From Planococcus maritimus (GTDB lineage Bacteria; Bacillota; Bacilli; Bacillales_A; Planococcaceae), in the NCBI RefSeq assembly GCF_001592825.1, contig NZ_LTZG01000052.1, positions 29,241 to 93,240 on the forward strand: a stretch of 64,000 nt of DNA. The letters run 5' to 3'. The notes below the pieces were generated by a model. That model did no database searches. It was given only the letters and a program-made list of their open reading frames with translations, and was not told the DNA's origin. Shown here piece by piece: positions 8,538-16,721 of the stretch. The position numbers and the translations under genes are program-made. Within the stretch, counting starts at the first letter, position 1; each line of letters starts with the position of its first letter.

Positions 8538-8634
8538 CAGGGAGGACGCTTGCCGGGGGGCGGGCGTCGAACCCTTGCGGCAAGCCGCATAGGTTTCGCC
8601 AGTCCCGCGCGGTCCCCCAGGCGTCGCCTCCCTT
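8538..8634. repeat. GC-rich imperfect palindromic intergenic element
   Basis: The segment opens with CCAGGGAGGACGC and closes with GGCGTCGCCTCCC; GGGAGG (8540-8545) pairs with CCTCCC (8627-8632). The inside is very GC-rich compared with its flanks. It resembles short dispersed palindromes common between genes in Bacillaceae-type genomes. Part of its style (GAGGAGGCTC, CCCGCCCC) recurs at 59870-59895. No coding potential is seen. Confidence 0.5.
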
Positions 8635-8748
8635 CCGCTTCATCTCTAGTTTTAAAGAAAAAATGAAATATTTCCGGTACTGAACTTAGTTTGAATAATT
8701 CGGGTCAGCTTCGTAAGTCCAAATTGAATGCCCATAGTAATTTTATAA

Positions 8749-9254
8749 CTATCAAGACTAGCTAAGCGTCTCCACCAGCGGATGCTTCCAATCAACAGCG
8801 ACACTTTCTCGCACCTAACGTACAATGAAATCTAACAGCCGAACCGCGCACACGGCCGAGCCGTAGCCATAAGACAAGTGTTCTTCTTGGCTCATGGCGA
8901 AAGGCCAGCCCCAAGCGGGAGGCGGTTACTACCAGACGAAATAATCACAGCTGATTCATCTCACTATCAAGTCCAGCTAAGCGTCGACACTAGCGGATGA
9001 AACCAATAAAATGTGAATCTTCTTCGCACACCACCTCCAATGAAATCGAAAAGCCGAACCGCGTACACGGGCGAGCCGTGGCCATAAGACAAGTGTTCTT
9101 CTTGGCTTATGGCGAAAGGCCAGCCCCAAGCGGGAGGCGGTTACTACCAGACGAAATAATCACAGCTGATTCATCTCACTATCAAGTCCAGCTAAGCGTC
9201 GACACTAGCGGATGAAACCAATTAACAGTGACACTTCCTCACAAATAATATCCA
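8749..9254. repeat. tandem ~215-bp intergenic repeat, 2.3 units
   Basis: Units start with CTATCAAG at 8749, 8963 and 9179, giving periods of 214 and 216 bp and a final partial unit of about 75 bp. The core (for example CATAAGACAAGTGTTCTTCTT and the AGCGGGAGGCGGTTACTACC stretch) is nearly identical in the two full units, while the part after the unit start diverges. GAGCC (8858-8862) and GGCTC (8889-8893) flank the core as a hairpin. The reverse complement of the same family occurs at 63608-63925 with a 214-bp period. A 72-codon frame inside is not conserved between units and is not called. Confidence 0.8.
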
Positions 9255-9260
9255 AACAAA

Positions 9261-9296
9261 AACCGGCCGCTCCCCTTTTCAGGAAAACGGCCGGTC
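9261..9296 (-). terminator. terminator of D,D-carboxypeptidase gene
   Basis: ACCGGCCG and CGGCCGGT pair around CTCCCCTTTTCAGGAAAA; on the minus strand the hairpin is followed by a T-rich run. It lies just downstream of the minus-strand gene. Confidence 0.75.
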
Positions 9297-9311
9297 CTAT
9301 TTATTTGCTAC

Positions 9312-10175
9312 TTAGATTCCCAAATACTCTTCCAAGGTGATGTTCTGCTTATAAATCGCCGTCGCCGCTTCTTTCCCAACATAGCGGAAATGCCACGATT
9401 CGTGCATATATCCGGTGATCTGCTCTTTTCCTTCTGGATAGCGCAGGATAAAGCCATAATTATGGGCGTTTTCTTTTACCCATTTGCCGCCTGCCGTGTC
9501 GCCGAACGACGCCGATGCCCAGTGCTGTTCTTGTCCAGCTTCGCCGATGTCAAAAGCGAGGCCTGTCTGGTGTTCAGAAAACCCAGGGCGCGCGCTATAA
9601 CGGTCAGCTGCTGCCTGTCCGTCTTTTGCGACATAGCCTTCGTACAATTGCTTCTGGCGGTCGAATGCGCGGTACGTGCTGAAGGCGGTCAATTGCAGCC
9701 CGTCTTTTGCGGCGGCTTGTGCCATGGAGTCAAATGCAGCACGAGCCTCCGCGTTTTCTCCTGGAGCATAGGTTTCCGGTAGCGGGTGCTGTTTATTCGC
9801 TAGCAAGATGCCTTTGACGATCGTTGGTTCTGCTGGCAATTGATCGATATCCGGATAAACGGTTGCGTCTTTCGGTGTCGCTTCAGGAGCCTCTTCTTTC
9901 GGTTCCTCTGGTTGTGTCTCAGGCTGTTCGGTTTCTTCTGGTGCCGGTTGTTCGTCTTTCACTGGCGCTTCCTCCTCTGCCGGGGCTTCTTGCTCGGTTT
10001 CTGCCGGTTGTTCCGTAAAGGCTCGCGCCAATGCTTGCATGCTTTCTTCTGTATCCCAATTGTGCATCGAAAGCCAAACTGCGGCAATGGCTGCCCAGAT
10101 TGCTGTCATAGCGATCACCATCCATTTTATATAAAATTTCTTATCGAATTCGGTTTTCTTTTTTGTGGGTTTCAT
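9312..10175 (-). CDS. D-alanyl-D-alanine carboxypeptidase, peptidase M15B (VanY/LdcB-like)
   Basis: A 287-aa membrane-anchored wall peptidase. One transmembrane segment (about 16-37) is followed by a Glu/Pro/Gln-rich linker (about 55-105), then the M15B domain with zinc motifs SARPGFSEHQTGLAFDIG and HESWHFRYVG (His/Asp/His ligands and catalytic Glu). It should trim D-Ala-D-Ala or L,D stem peptides outside the membrane. The linker probably spans the wall. The gene diverges from an MFS gene; promoters for both must lie in 10176-10299. Confidence 0.88.
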   Translation of the reverse strand: MKPTKKKTEFDKKFYIKWMVIAMTAIWAAIAAVWLSMHNWDTEESMQALARAFTEQPAETEQEAPAEEEAPVKDEQPAPEETEQPETQPEEPKEEAPEATPKDATVYPDIDQLPAEPTIVKGILLANKQHPLPETYAPGENAEARAAFDSMAQAAAKDGLQLTAFSTYRAFDRQKQLYEGYVAKDGQAAADRYSARPGFSEHQTGLAFDIGEAGQEQHWASASFGDTAGGKWVKENAHNYGFILRYPEGKEQITGYMHESWHFRYVGKEAATAIYKQNITLEEYLGI

Positions 10176-10299
10176 GGGCTGGCCAACTTTCCTGTCAATT
10201 CCTTTTCCATTCTATCATTTTCTTACCGGAAATTCCCCTGGGGCGAAAATATTTCGGTATACTTTAATCAGACTTCTGGAAAAGAGTGGAGATTTACTT

Positions 10300-11451
10300 A
10301 TGCACAATCAAAAATGGCTTTCACTGAATTTTTTCGCGTTTTTCTTTACATGGGGCGTCTTTTTGCCTTATTGGACCGGCTGGCTGACGAATGAAAAAGA
10401 GCTGAGCGTTTCAGCTGCCAGCGTCATCATGGGGACCGGCATGGTCGCGCGCTCGCTGTCGACTTTGTTCTTCTTCCCGCTTCTGACCCGGCTTTTTTCG
10501 CTCGGTCGTTTGATGCAACTTCTCGCCATTGCTTCGTTTATCGTCATGGCAATCTACATCCCAGCCAATTCTTATACGCTTTTGTTCATCATCACCTTCG
10601 CCTTCAGCTTTATCTACCCGAACCTATTGCCGGCGATGGAAAGCGGCGCGACTGTCTTGATGCAGACCGATCGCATTCATTACGGCAAAAGCCGTTCGTA
10701 CGGTTCGCTTGGCTACACAATCGCCTTATTGATTGTCGGAGCTGCTACCGCAATGTGGCAAGAGCAGGCGATTTTATGGATCATGCTTGCGGGCTTGCTG
10801 TTGATGGCGACTACGCAATCGCTCGTGTCTCCGGTTCCACTGCAGTCAAAGCCCGCACCGAGAACAAAGAAAGGGCCAAGTGCTACGGCAGAACTGCTGA
10901 AATCCAAAGGGTTTTTAACCATACTCCTCGTATCCATCCTGCTGCAAGGAGCGCATGCGGCGTATTATAATTACGGCTTTATCTATCTTCAGGACATCGG
11001 CGTCAACAGTTTTTATATCGGCTTGATTTTAAACGTAGCGGTGATTTTCGAAATCGTCTTTTTCGTCAAAGCCGATACGCTATTCGAAAAATGGTCGGTA
11101 TCTTCCATGTTCTTGCTTGCAGGCATTGGCTCGACCTTGCGCTGGATTTTGATTTTCCTGTTCCCATCGGTCTGGGTGTTCATTTTGACACAGACCCTTC
11201 ACGCCGTGTCTTTCGGTGTTGCTCATTTCGCCTTTATCCGCTATATCTTCCAAAAGCTCGATCCGGTCAATATCCCATCGGCACAGGGCATGTATGCCGC
11301 CCTTGGCATGAGCTTAAGTGTCGCATTGCTGACGTTTGCCGGCGGCTATCTATACGAGATCGCTCCGGGCTATGCGTTTCTCGGGATGGCCGCATCATCT
11401 TTCCCGGCCGTCTTGCTCGTATTGTTAACGCGTAAACGCCTTGCTTATTAA
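10300..11451 (+). CDS. MFS transporter, MFS_1-like (phenylpropionate-permease-like)
   Basis: A 383-aa transporter with about 12 membrane segments. The N-terminus MHNQKWLSLNFFAFFFTWGVFLPYW is typical of the MFS_1-like group (HcaT/nucleoside-symporter-like). The ATG at 10300 is chosen because GTGGAG lies 8-9 bp upstream; the frame is open further upstream but overlaps the divergent gene. Substrate unknown. An 11-bp inverted repeat at 11478-11526 follows the stop. Confidence 0.75.
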   Translation: MHNQKWLSLNFFAFFFTWGVFLPYWTGWLTNEKELSVSAASVIMGTGMVARSLSTLFFFPLLTRLFSLGRLMQLLAIASFIVMAIYIPANSYTLLFIITFAFSFIYPNLLPAMESGATVLMQTDRIHYGKSRSYGSLGYTIALLIVGAATAMWQEQAILWIMLAGLLLMATTQSLVSPVPLQSKPAPRTKKGPSATAELLKSKGFLTILLVSILLQGAHAAYYNYGFIYLQDIGVNSFYIGLILNVAVIFEIVFFVKADTLFEKWSVSSMFLLAGIGSTLRWILIFLFPSVWVFILTQTLHAVSFGVAHFAFIRYIFQKLDPVNIPSAQGMYAALGMSLSVALLTFAGGYLYEIAPGYAFLGMAASSFPAVLLVLLTRKRLAY

Positions 11452-11477
11452 AAATAATTAAAAATCATACCCCGACC

Positions 11478-11526
11478 CCCTTAACAGTGTTCACTGCTGC
11501 GAATCATTTGGCATAACTGTTAAGGG
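11478..11526 (+). promoter_or_regulatory. long-loop hairpin covering the ribosome site of a small ORF
   Basis: CCCTTAACAGT (11478-11488) and ACTGTTAAGGG (11516-11526) are perfect 11-bp complements around a 27-nt loop. No T-run follows, so it is not a standard terminator. The right arm contains most of AAGGGAG, the ribosome site of the 37-aa frame at 11538, so the hairpin could block its translation. Confidence 0.5.
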
Positions 11527-11537
11527 AGCTGGGAATT

Positions 11538-11651
11538 TTGAAAAAAATATCAAAGCATGACCTGCTGACCCTCATGAGTCAGTTGGATTTTCTATTGGAA
11601 GAACGCAAAAAAGATAAACATCATTATACAGAAACAGCACAGGCTAATTAG
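11538..11651 (+). CDS. putative 37-aa small protein
   Basis: TTG at 11538 opens MKKISKHDLLTLMSQLDFLL... ending ETAQAN, a hydrophilic, probably helical peptide with no membrane segment or Cys. AAGGGAG lies about 9 bp upstream. The stop lies inside the strong terminator at 11634-11668, an arrangement usual for short genes. The ribosome site is enclosed in the hairpin at 11478-11526. I do not recognise a family; coding status rests on ribosome site, composition and the dedicated terminator. Confidence 0.5.
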   Translation: MKKISKHDLLTLMSQLDFLLEERKKDKHHYTETAQAN

Positions 11652-11668
11652 CCTGTGCTGTTTTTTCT
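11634..11668 (+). terminator. terminator of the 37-aa small gene
   Basis: AACAGCACAGGCTAATTAGC starts a near-perfect palindrome that ends GCCTGTGCTGTT and is followed by T6. The last codons of the small frame form its left arm. Confidence 0.9.
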
Positions 11669-11912
11669 AGATAAAGATCACAATGGCGACAACTACAAAC
11701 AAAACAGCAAAGAGGATCGCCATACCTTTCGTCCATTTTGCCTCGCGGGCCATGCCCATTTCTTTCATTTGCTTGTAGCGGAACGTGTTCGTCAAGACGA
11801 ACAAGAGTGTCATAAACAAGACGGCGATTTCCATGCTGCCCATGAACAAGAAGACAATTGCCAATATGCTGAGCAGCAAAATCAAGACGCCTTGCAAAAT
11901 TTTCGGATTCAT
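11667..11912 (-). CDS. small membrane protein of unknown function, 81 aa
   Basis: Two or three hydrophobic segments (about 6-22, 25-41 and 61-81) are separated by the basic stretch FRYKQMKEMGMAREAKWTKG, which suggests a hairpin membrane topology. The ATG at 11912 is chosen because GGGGAGAT precedes it; longer frames start inside the upstream terminator. I do not recognise a named family. It lies between yidC and the small plus-strand gene, and a bidirectional terminator at 11928-11956 separates it from yidC, so it is probably expressed alone. Confidence 0.65.
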   Translation of the reverse strand: MNPKILQGVLILLLSILAIVFLFMGSMEIAVLFMTLLFVLTNTFRYKQMKEMGMAREAKWTKGMAILFAVLFVVVAIVIFI

Positions 11913-11927
11913 CACTGATCTCCCCTG

Positions 11928-11956
11928 AAAAAAAAGCCGGCAGCTGCGCCGGCTTT
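11928..11956. terminator. bidirectional terminator between yidC and the 81-aa gene
   Basis: AAAAGCCGGC and GCCGGCTTTTTT pair around AGCTGC, with A-run and T-run on the two sides; it terminates yidC on the minus strand. Confidence 0.85.
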
Positions 11957-11961
11957 TTTGA

Positions 11962-12759
11962 TTATTTTTTCTCTTCGATTGTTTCCGTTTCTTCAACCGA
12001 TTCCAATGCTTTTTCTGGATGCGACGAATAGAATTTCCGCCCAATAAACGTTTGAATAATCAACAAGATCCCGCCGACTGCCCAGTAAACAGGCAATGCC
12101 GCCATCGATGTGAACGAGATGAACATGATCATGATCGGAGACAGGTAGATGAAGAATTTCATCTGCTTTTGCTGCTGTTCCGGCATGGTCCATAGCGACA
12201 CTCTGGCTTGGAAGAAGTACACAGCCCCCGCGATCAAGGTCATAGCGATATCGGGTGAACCGAGGTTGAACCAAAGGAATTCGTGAGAGCGTACATCCGG
12301 CGAATAGAGAATCGCAAAGTACAAGCCCATGATGATCGGCATTTGAATGACGACCGGCAAACAGCCCATATTGAGCGGATTGACGTCATGCTTTTTGTAG
12401 AGCCCCATCATTTCCTGCTGAAGTTTCATTTGCTCTTCTTTTTCCTTTGTTTCTTTCAAGCGCTTCTGGATGTCTTCCATTTCCGGGCGCATTTTATCCA
12501 TCTTGACTTTCATTCCTTGCTGGCGCTTATACGTGCGCAGCATAAATGGCATCAAGACGAGGCGGATGATGATCGTGATGACCACAATCGCCATACCATA
12601 GCTTCCTCCGAAGAGATTGCCTAAATAATCGAGCGAGAAATCAAATGGTGCTACAAAAATCGAGTAGAAAAATCCTTCTTTGTTTTCAACTGCTGAACAG
12701 CCGCTTAAAAATGCAATCGTTGCCGCAAGCATGAGCAGTAATGTAAGTTTCTTTTTCAC
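11962..12759 (-). CDS. yidC: membrane protein insertase YidC/Oxa1 (SpoIIIJ/YqjG type)
   Basis: A 265-aa insertase that helps integrate membrane proteins. The lipobox LSGC (Cys21) follows a signal peptide, as in Gram-positive YidC lipoproteins. Five later membrane segments carry the positively charged RLVLMPFMLRTYK groove region (about residues 70-85) and the coiled MDKMRPEMEDIQKRLKE loop. The GTG start at 12759 is preferred since GAAGGTGA lies just before it; upstream GTG codons overlap the ribosome site. It is not next to rnpA, so it may be the second paralogue (YqjG/MisCB-like); I saw no MifM-like stalling ORF upstream. Confidence 0.9.
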   Translation of the reverse strand: MKKKLTLLLMLAATIAFLSGCSAVENKEGFFYSIFVAPFDFSLDYLGNLFGGSYGMAIVVITIIIRLVLMPFMLRTYKRQQGMKVKMDKMRPEMEDIQKRLKETKEKEEQMKLQQEMMGLYKKHDVNPLNMGCLPVVIQMPIIMGLYFAILYSPDVRSHEFLWFNLGSPDIAMTLIAGAVYFFQARVSLWTMPEQQQKQMKFFIYLSPIMIMFISFTSMAALPVYWAVGGILLIIQTFIGRKFYSSHPEKALESVEETETIEEKK

Positions 12760-12867
12760 GTTTGTCACCTTCACCTTTTTGGACTACTAAGAAGTATAAC
12801 GATATGAGCGCAAAAATTCAATGCACTGTCCACAGACTGGCTGCTTTTTTCATTTCTTGTGACGAAA

Positions 12868-12904
12868 ATTAGGCATAAAAAAAAGGAGAATAACTTCTCC
12901 TTTA
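12868..12904 (-). terminator. terminator of AraC-family gene
   Basis: On the minus strand AAAGGAGAA and TTCTCCTTT pair around GTTA and run into T8. Confidence 0.85.
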
Positions 12905-13687
12905 TTTGGCATTTGGCAAAGTGTAACGGAAATAAGGAATGTGTTGGCTGTCACGGAATTGCTTTGGCGTTACCGAGGTATACTTTTTGAAAATCCGTGT
13001 GAAATAGCTCTGGTTGCAGAAATGGAACTGCTTAGAGATTTCAGAGATTCCTTTATTCGAATGGCGCAAATAATATTGTGATTCTTCGACGCGTCGCACG
13101 TTCAAGTATTCCACCAAGGTGATTCCTGCATGTTCACGGAAAATACGCGACAAATGGCTCGTGGAAATATTGAAGTGTTTGGCAATTTCCTCTACCGACA
13201 AATCACGTTCAACTTCATCGTTAATGAAAATGACGACTTTATTGACGGTTTGGTGGCCAAAGGATGGCTGTTTACGTTCTGAGATGATCGATGTGAAAAA
13301 CTCGATCAGTTCATCGGCTACGTACATGAACTCCGAATCGTTCATATGCTTATCAACCAATTCGACACATGCTGCGTTAAACGCGAACGCTTTTTTCGGT
13401 GGGACGCGCATCTCATACAATTTGCGTGCCATCACGGACGATAAAATGATGTAGTAATTGCGGACGGTTCGGATAATGTCTTTTCCAGCGTGAAGGGCGA
13501 GCATGTCGATCAATTCACGCAATGTTTCTTTGGCACGATCTTTCTCCAAATTGTGGATTTCGTGCATCAATTGAGTCTCCACTTCAAAAAAACGTTCCAG
13601 CCCCTCCAGCTGCGTGACGTTTTCAGTTTCGTTCATAAAGATTCTGGAAATGGTTTCCTGAATGGATGGTGTTTCGAGTATATTCAT
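12902..13687 (-). CDS. AraC-family transcriptional regulator
   Basis: A 261-aa regulator. The C-terminal ~100 residues hold the two AraC helix-turn-helix units: LSVEEIAKHFNISTSHLSRIFREHAG, then GISEISKQFHFCNQSYFTRIFKKYTSVTPKQFR. The N-terminal ~155 residues are helical and unlike the cupin sensor of AraC itself, so the signal is unknown. No metabolic gene sits close enough to suggest a target. A sigma-A-type promoter is at 13759-13787 and gives a leader of about 65 nt. Confidence 0.87.
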   Translation of the reverse strand: MNILETPSIQETISRIFMNETENVTQLEGLERFFEVETQLMHEIHNLEKDRAKETLRELIDMLALHAGKDIIRTVRNYYIILSSVMARKLYEMRVPPKKAFAFNAACVELVDKHMNDSEFMYVADELIEFFTSIISERKQPSFGHQTVNKVVIFINDEVERDLSVEEIAKHFNISTSHLSRIFREHAGITLVEYLNVRRVEESQYYLRHSNKGISEISKQFHFCNQSYFTRIFKKYTSVTPKQFRDSQHIPYFRYTLPNAK

Positions 13688-13758
13688 CTTCTCCCCGGCT
13701 TTCTATGTGAAAAATTTAACGAACTGCTTCTTCTAATAAACTGCTTGAATAAATAATA

Positions 13759-13787
13759 ATAATAGCGTTTTACAGATAATTTTACAA
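13759..13787 (-). promoter_or_regulatory. sigma-A promoter of the AraC-family gene
   Basis: Reading the minus strand, TTGTAA (13787-13782) and TATTAT (13764-13759) are 17 bp apart. The rest of 13688-13995 is AT-rich and holds only this and the lipid-kinase terminator. Confidence 0.6.
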
Positions 13788-13917
13788 GTTTTTAAGTAAA
13801 TTGAGCTAATTTTTTTTACAAATGTATGACATCAGTAACAGTTAAAACCAATTATACACTTATCTGTACGTTTCAGCGATGAAAAAGTTCCGATTTCCAA
13901 TGTTTTTACAAAAAAAT

Positions 13918-13968
13918 AAAAACAGGCCAACTGGAACGCGCGTTCTACACCAGCCTGCGGGTATACCC
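13918..13968 (-). terminator. terminator of the lipid kinase gene
   Basis: On the minus strand CAGGCTGG pairs with CCAGTTGGCCTG-type sequence around an inner GAACGCGCGTTC palindrome, then TTTTTATTTTTTT. Confidence 0.75.
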
Positions 13969-13995
13969 GGCAAATGATATTGCCAGAAAGCGCAG

Positions 13996-14892
13996 CTATT
14001 GATCGGTTTCTCCGGGAACGACCGCTCGAATATGGCTCGGCATGATTTCAATATCAAAAGGCGTGGTGCTTCCTTCGTCGCCGTCGATATTGCACGACAG
14101 CGACTCACTCGTACGAATCGAGACATGCGTCGTGTGAATGGCTTGCACTGCTGGGTCTTTTTCGAATTTGCCACGGACCAGGGCAGTCGCCATACGGGCA
14201 AATGCCGGAAGCGCAGCATTTTCCACAATGTATAGGTGAAGCAGTCCGTCGTCTGTTAAGGCCTCCGGTGCCAACTTTTCAAAGCCACCAACAGAATTAG
14301 TCAAGGCCACCAGAACGAGTTTGGCTTCCCCTTCCCATGTTCCATGGTCATGTTCAATGACAAATGTAGTGACTTCATCAGAAGCGACTGCCTTGACGCC
14401 TTCGACAAAGTAAGCGAACGCGCCGAGCTTGGTCTTTTGCTCTGCATCCACTTCGTAGGTCGATTCAGCAATCTCACCGATCGCCAGGATATTCATGAAG
14501 TATCGATCTCCGACTTTTCCGATGTCTACGCGTTTTTCGCGTCCCGTTTTCAAACCTTCAATCGCTTCCTCTGGATCCAATGAAATGCCGAGCGCACGCG
14601 CAAAGTCGTTCACTGTACCGAGCGGCACCAATCCAAAGAGCGGTTCGTGTTGCTTTTCAGCCAATCCCGAAACCGCTTCGTTGATCGTTCCGTCGCCGCC
14701 CATCGCCACGACAAGATCATAGCTGTTTTCGCAAGCTTCCTCAGCAAAATGCGTGGCATCTCCTGGCCCTGTCGTTTCACGGGTATCGGCTTCGTAGCCC
14801 ATTTCAATTAAGGTTTTCTCTGCAAAATCTTTATAATCTGCCGCTTTTTCCTTCCCTGAAGAAGGATTCCATATGAACATCGCTTTTTTCAT
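13996..14892 (-). CDS. diacylglycerol kinase-type lipid kinase (YegS/BmrU family)
   Basis: A 298-aa cytoplasmic kinase. The nucleotide site GGDGTINEAVSG is at about 64-75, and LGTVNDFARALG follows at 94-105, the standard DAGK-catalytic signatures. The C-terminal beta domain has NIDGDEG near the end. It should phosphorylate diacylglycerol (DgkB-like) or a related lipid; phosphatidylglycerol recycling via lipoteichoic acid synthesis is the usual role in Bacillota. GGAGGG precedes the ATG at a normal distance. It is monocistronic. Confidence 0.87.
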   Translation of the reverse strand: MKKAMFIWNPSSGKEKAADYKDFAEKTLIEMGYEADTRETTGPGDATHFAEEACENSYDLVVAMGGDGTINEAVSGLAEKQHEPLFGLVPLGTVNDFARALGISLDPEEAIEGLKTGREKRVDIGKVGDRYFMNILAIGEIAESTYEVDAEQKTKLGAFAYFVEGVKAVASDEVTTFVIEHDHGTWEGEAKLVLVALTNSVGGFEKLAPEALTDDGLLHLYIVENAALPAFARMATALVRGKFEKDPAVQAIHTTHVSIRTSESLSCNIDGDEGSTTPFDIEIMPSHIRAVVPGETDQ

Positions 14893-15068
14893 CTTTTTCC
14901 CTCCGGTGCTATAATAAGGTCATGTGTTTCAATACCCTAAACAAAGCAAAAGCTAATCCACCTTGCCGCATTTATTTCTGTTTAGTCCAGCGGCTCTAGC
15001 TTGCGCAGGTAATGTTGAAATTGGCAGTTCCACGCACCAATACACCTTAAAGGAAGTTGGGAACCCCT

Positions 15069-16193
15069 TTGCGCTTGTTCATTTATCTTATCATCTTCTT
15101 TGCATTTTTCGACTTATTTGCCCAGCTGCCGATCATCAGCCCATTTGCGGTATCACTTGGCGCTGGCCCATTCCTAGCAGGCCTTGCCGTCGGAATGTAT
15201 TCGTTGTCGAACACTTTCGGCAATATCATCTCTGGCATCTTTTCCGACCGCAAAGGACCATTCGCCGTTCTATTAGCAGGTCTTGTGGCGACTAGTGCCG
15301 CGCTATTTGCATATAACTTGGCGGATGGCCCTTACAGTCTTCTTGCCGTTCGCTTTGTTCATGGCTTAGCGGCAGGATTGACGGTTCCAGCCGCCTTCAC
15401 TTATTTAGCGAATCGCACCGATCACAGCCGCCGTGGCAAAAACGCAGCGATTTCCGGTGCGTTCGTCGGCCTCGCCGCTATTATCGGCCCAGCTTACGGA
15501 GCGATTTACACAGGACAGGGCAGCGTTCCTGAGACGATGGCTGCGACTGGCTCATTGATTGGTCTTCTTGCGATTGCTGCGTTCTTATTGCTGCGGACGC
15601 ATCGAGTGAACAAGAAAAAAGAGAATTCAGCCGCTAATCGTCAAGCTTTCCACTGGAATCCAGGACTCTATCGATCTTTTTCGGGTGCATTCTTCTTAAT
15701 GTTTTCACAAGGTGTGCTTGCTTATATGCTGCCGTTGAAAGTGGAATCGCTCGGCCTTCCCTCTCAGTTAAGCGGCTTGCTCTTAAGCGCATTCGGCTTA
15801 TCGGCTATCCTCGTCTTTCTGTTGCCCATCAACCGCCTGTTCGATGCCGTTCGTCCGATTATTACCTTGGTCCTCGGTTTTTCCGTCATGGGAGCCTCGC
15901 TGTTCGCGCTCGCCAATATCTCAACAGAACCGCTTTTATATGCTGCGATGTGTGCGTATGGCTTCGGGTTTGCGCTGTTGTTCCCATCGATCAATTCCTT
16001 ATTAATTGATGCCACAGAATATGCTTCAAGAGGCCGTGCTTATGGATATTTCTACGCCTTCTTCTCGATCGGTGTCGTAGCGGGGTCTGGGGTCACCGGA
16101 GCCTTGGCGCTTTCTGCAGATAGCGGTTTCTTATTCAGTGGCTCACTCTTATTGCTGGTTGCTTTGGCCAATTGGCTAACGCTCAAACGATAA
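15069..16193 (+). CDS. MFS transporter (drug/sugar-efflux type)
   Basis: About 374 aa with 11-12 membrane segments. It has the MFS loop 2-3 feature GIFSDRKGPFAVLLAG and FVHGLAAGLTVPAAFTYLAN in segment 4-5, typical of DHA1-like exporters. No ATG fits the start. AAAGGAAG (15049-15056) is followed by TTG codons at 15057, 15069 and 15075; 15069 gives the best compromise of spacing, so the exact start is uncertain. Substrate unknown. A perfect terminator follows. Confidence 0.75.
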   Translation: MRLFIYLIIFFAFFDLFAQLPIISPFAVSLGAGPFLAGLAVGMYSLSNTFGNIISGIFSDRKGPFAVLLAGLVATSAALFAYNLADGPYSLLAVRFVHGLAAGLTVPAAFTYLANRTDHSRRGKNAAISGAFVGLAAIIGPAYGAIYTGQGSVPETMAATGSLIGLLAIAAFLLLRTHRVNKKKENSAANRQAFHWNPGLYRSFSGAFFLMFSQGVLAYMLPLKVESLGLPSQLSGLLLSAFGLSAILVFLLPINRLFDAVRPIITLVLGFSVMGASLFALANISTEPLLYAAMCAYGFGFALLFPSINSLLIDATEYASRGRAYGYFYAFFSIGVVAGSGVTGALALSADSGFLFSGSLLLLVALANWLTLKR

Positions 16194-16205
16194 CCCCTTG
16201 GTCCA

Positions 16206-16246
16206 TAAAAAAACCGCCTTGGCATCTATGCCAAGGCGGTTTTTGG
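16206..16246. terminator. bidirectional terminator
   Basis: AAAACCGCCTTGGCAT and ATGCCAAGGCGGTTTTT-type arms (CCGCCTTGGCAT / ATGCCAAGGCGG) pair around CT; it serves the plus-strand MFS gene and the minus-strand YtxH-like gene. Confidence 0.9.
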
Positions 16247-16249
16247 AAC

Positions 16250-16654
16250 TTACAACTTATCGGTATTCAAACGCGGCTCAGATGAAACTGAATCCGTGTT
16301 TTCTGATTTTTCTTTGCTGTCGTCATTCGAAGAAAGCTTTGCATCGTCATTGTCTTCTTTCTTCTCTTTCTGTTCTTTTTCGTTATAGTATTGCACGGTT
16401 GCTTGCGTTCCCCCCTCTGCCGTCATCTTGTTTTCTTGCAGGTCGGTTTTGTCCAAGCCTTCGTCTTTTTGATCTTGCTGTTTGTTGTTTTGATCCAAGT
16501 TTTGAGATTCCATATACTCATTCACCTTCGCTTTCACGTCATTAAATGCAACCGTCGCTTTTTCTCGGTTTTCTGGTTTTTTGAAATATGCATATGCACC
16601 AGCTGCAAGTCCCGCCAAAAGCAGGCCTCTGCCGCCACCTTTTTTCCTAGCCAT
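16250..16654 (-). CDS. YtxH-like small protein with charged tail
   Basis: A 134-aa protein. A basic N-terminus MARKKGGGRG precedes one hydrophobic Gly/Ala segment (about 11-25, GLLLAGLAAGAYAYF), then a helical part and a long Asp/Glu/Lys/Ser/Gln-rich disordered tail. This is the layout of YtxH-type envelope-stress proteins, but the match is by pattern only. The ATG at 16654 is used because AAAGGAG lies 8 bp before it; a GTG three codons earlier overlaps that site. Confidence 0.6.
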   Translation of the reverse strand: MARKKGGGRGLLLAGLAAGAYAYFKKPENREKATVAFNDVKAKVNEYMESQNLDQNNKQQDQKDEGLDKTDLQENKMTAEGGTQATVQYYNEKEQKEKKEDNDDAKLSSNDDSKEKSENTDSVSSEPRLNTDKL

Positions 16655-16721
16655 TTGCAGCACTCCTTTTACTTTTCTTATTACCTCTTGTTTACCCTAA
16701 TTGTTCAAAGCTAATCACGGT

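Noticed and set aside
8997..9215. 72-codon frame in the tandem repeat
   Set aside because: It lies wholly in repeat units, is not kept in the other unit or the copy at 63.6 kb, and has no ribosome site.
12760..12901. MifM-like stalling peptide upstream of yidC
   Set aside because: No frame with ribosome site and C-terminal acidic stall sequence is seen in the gap.
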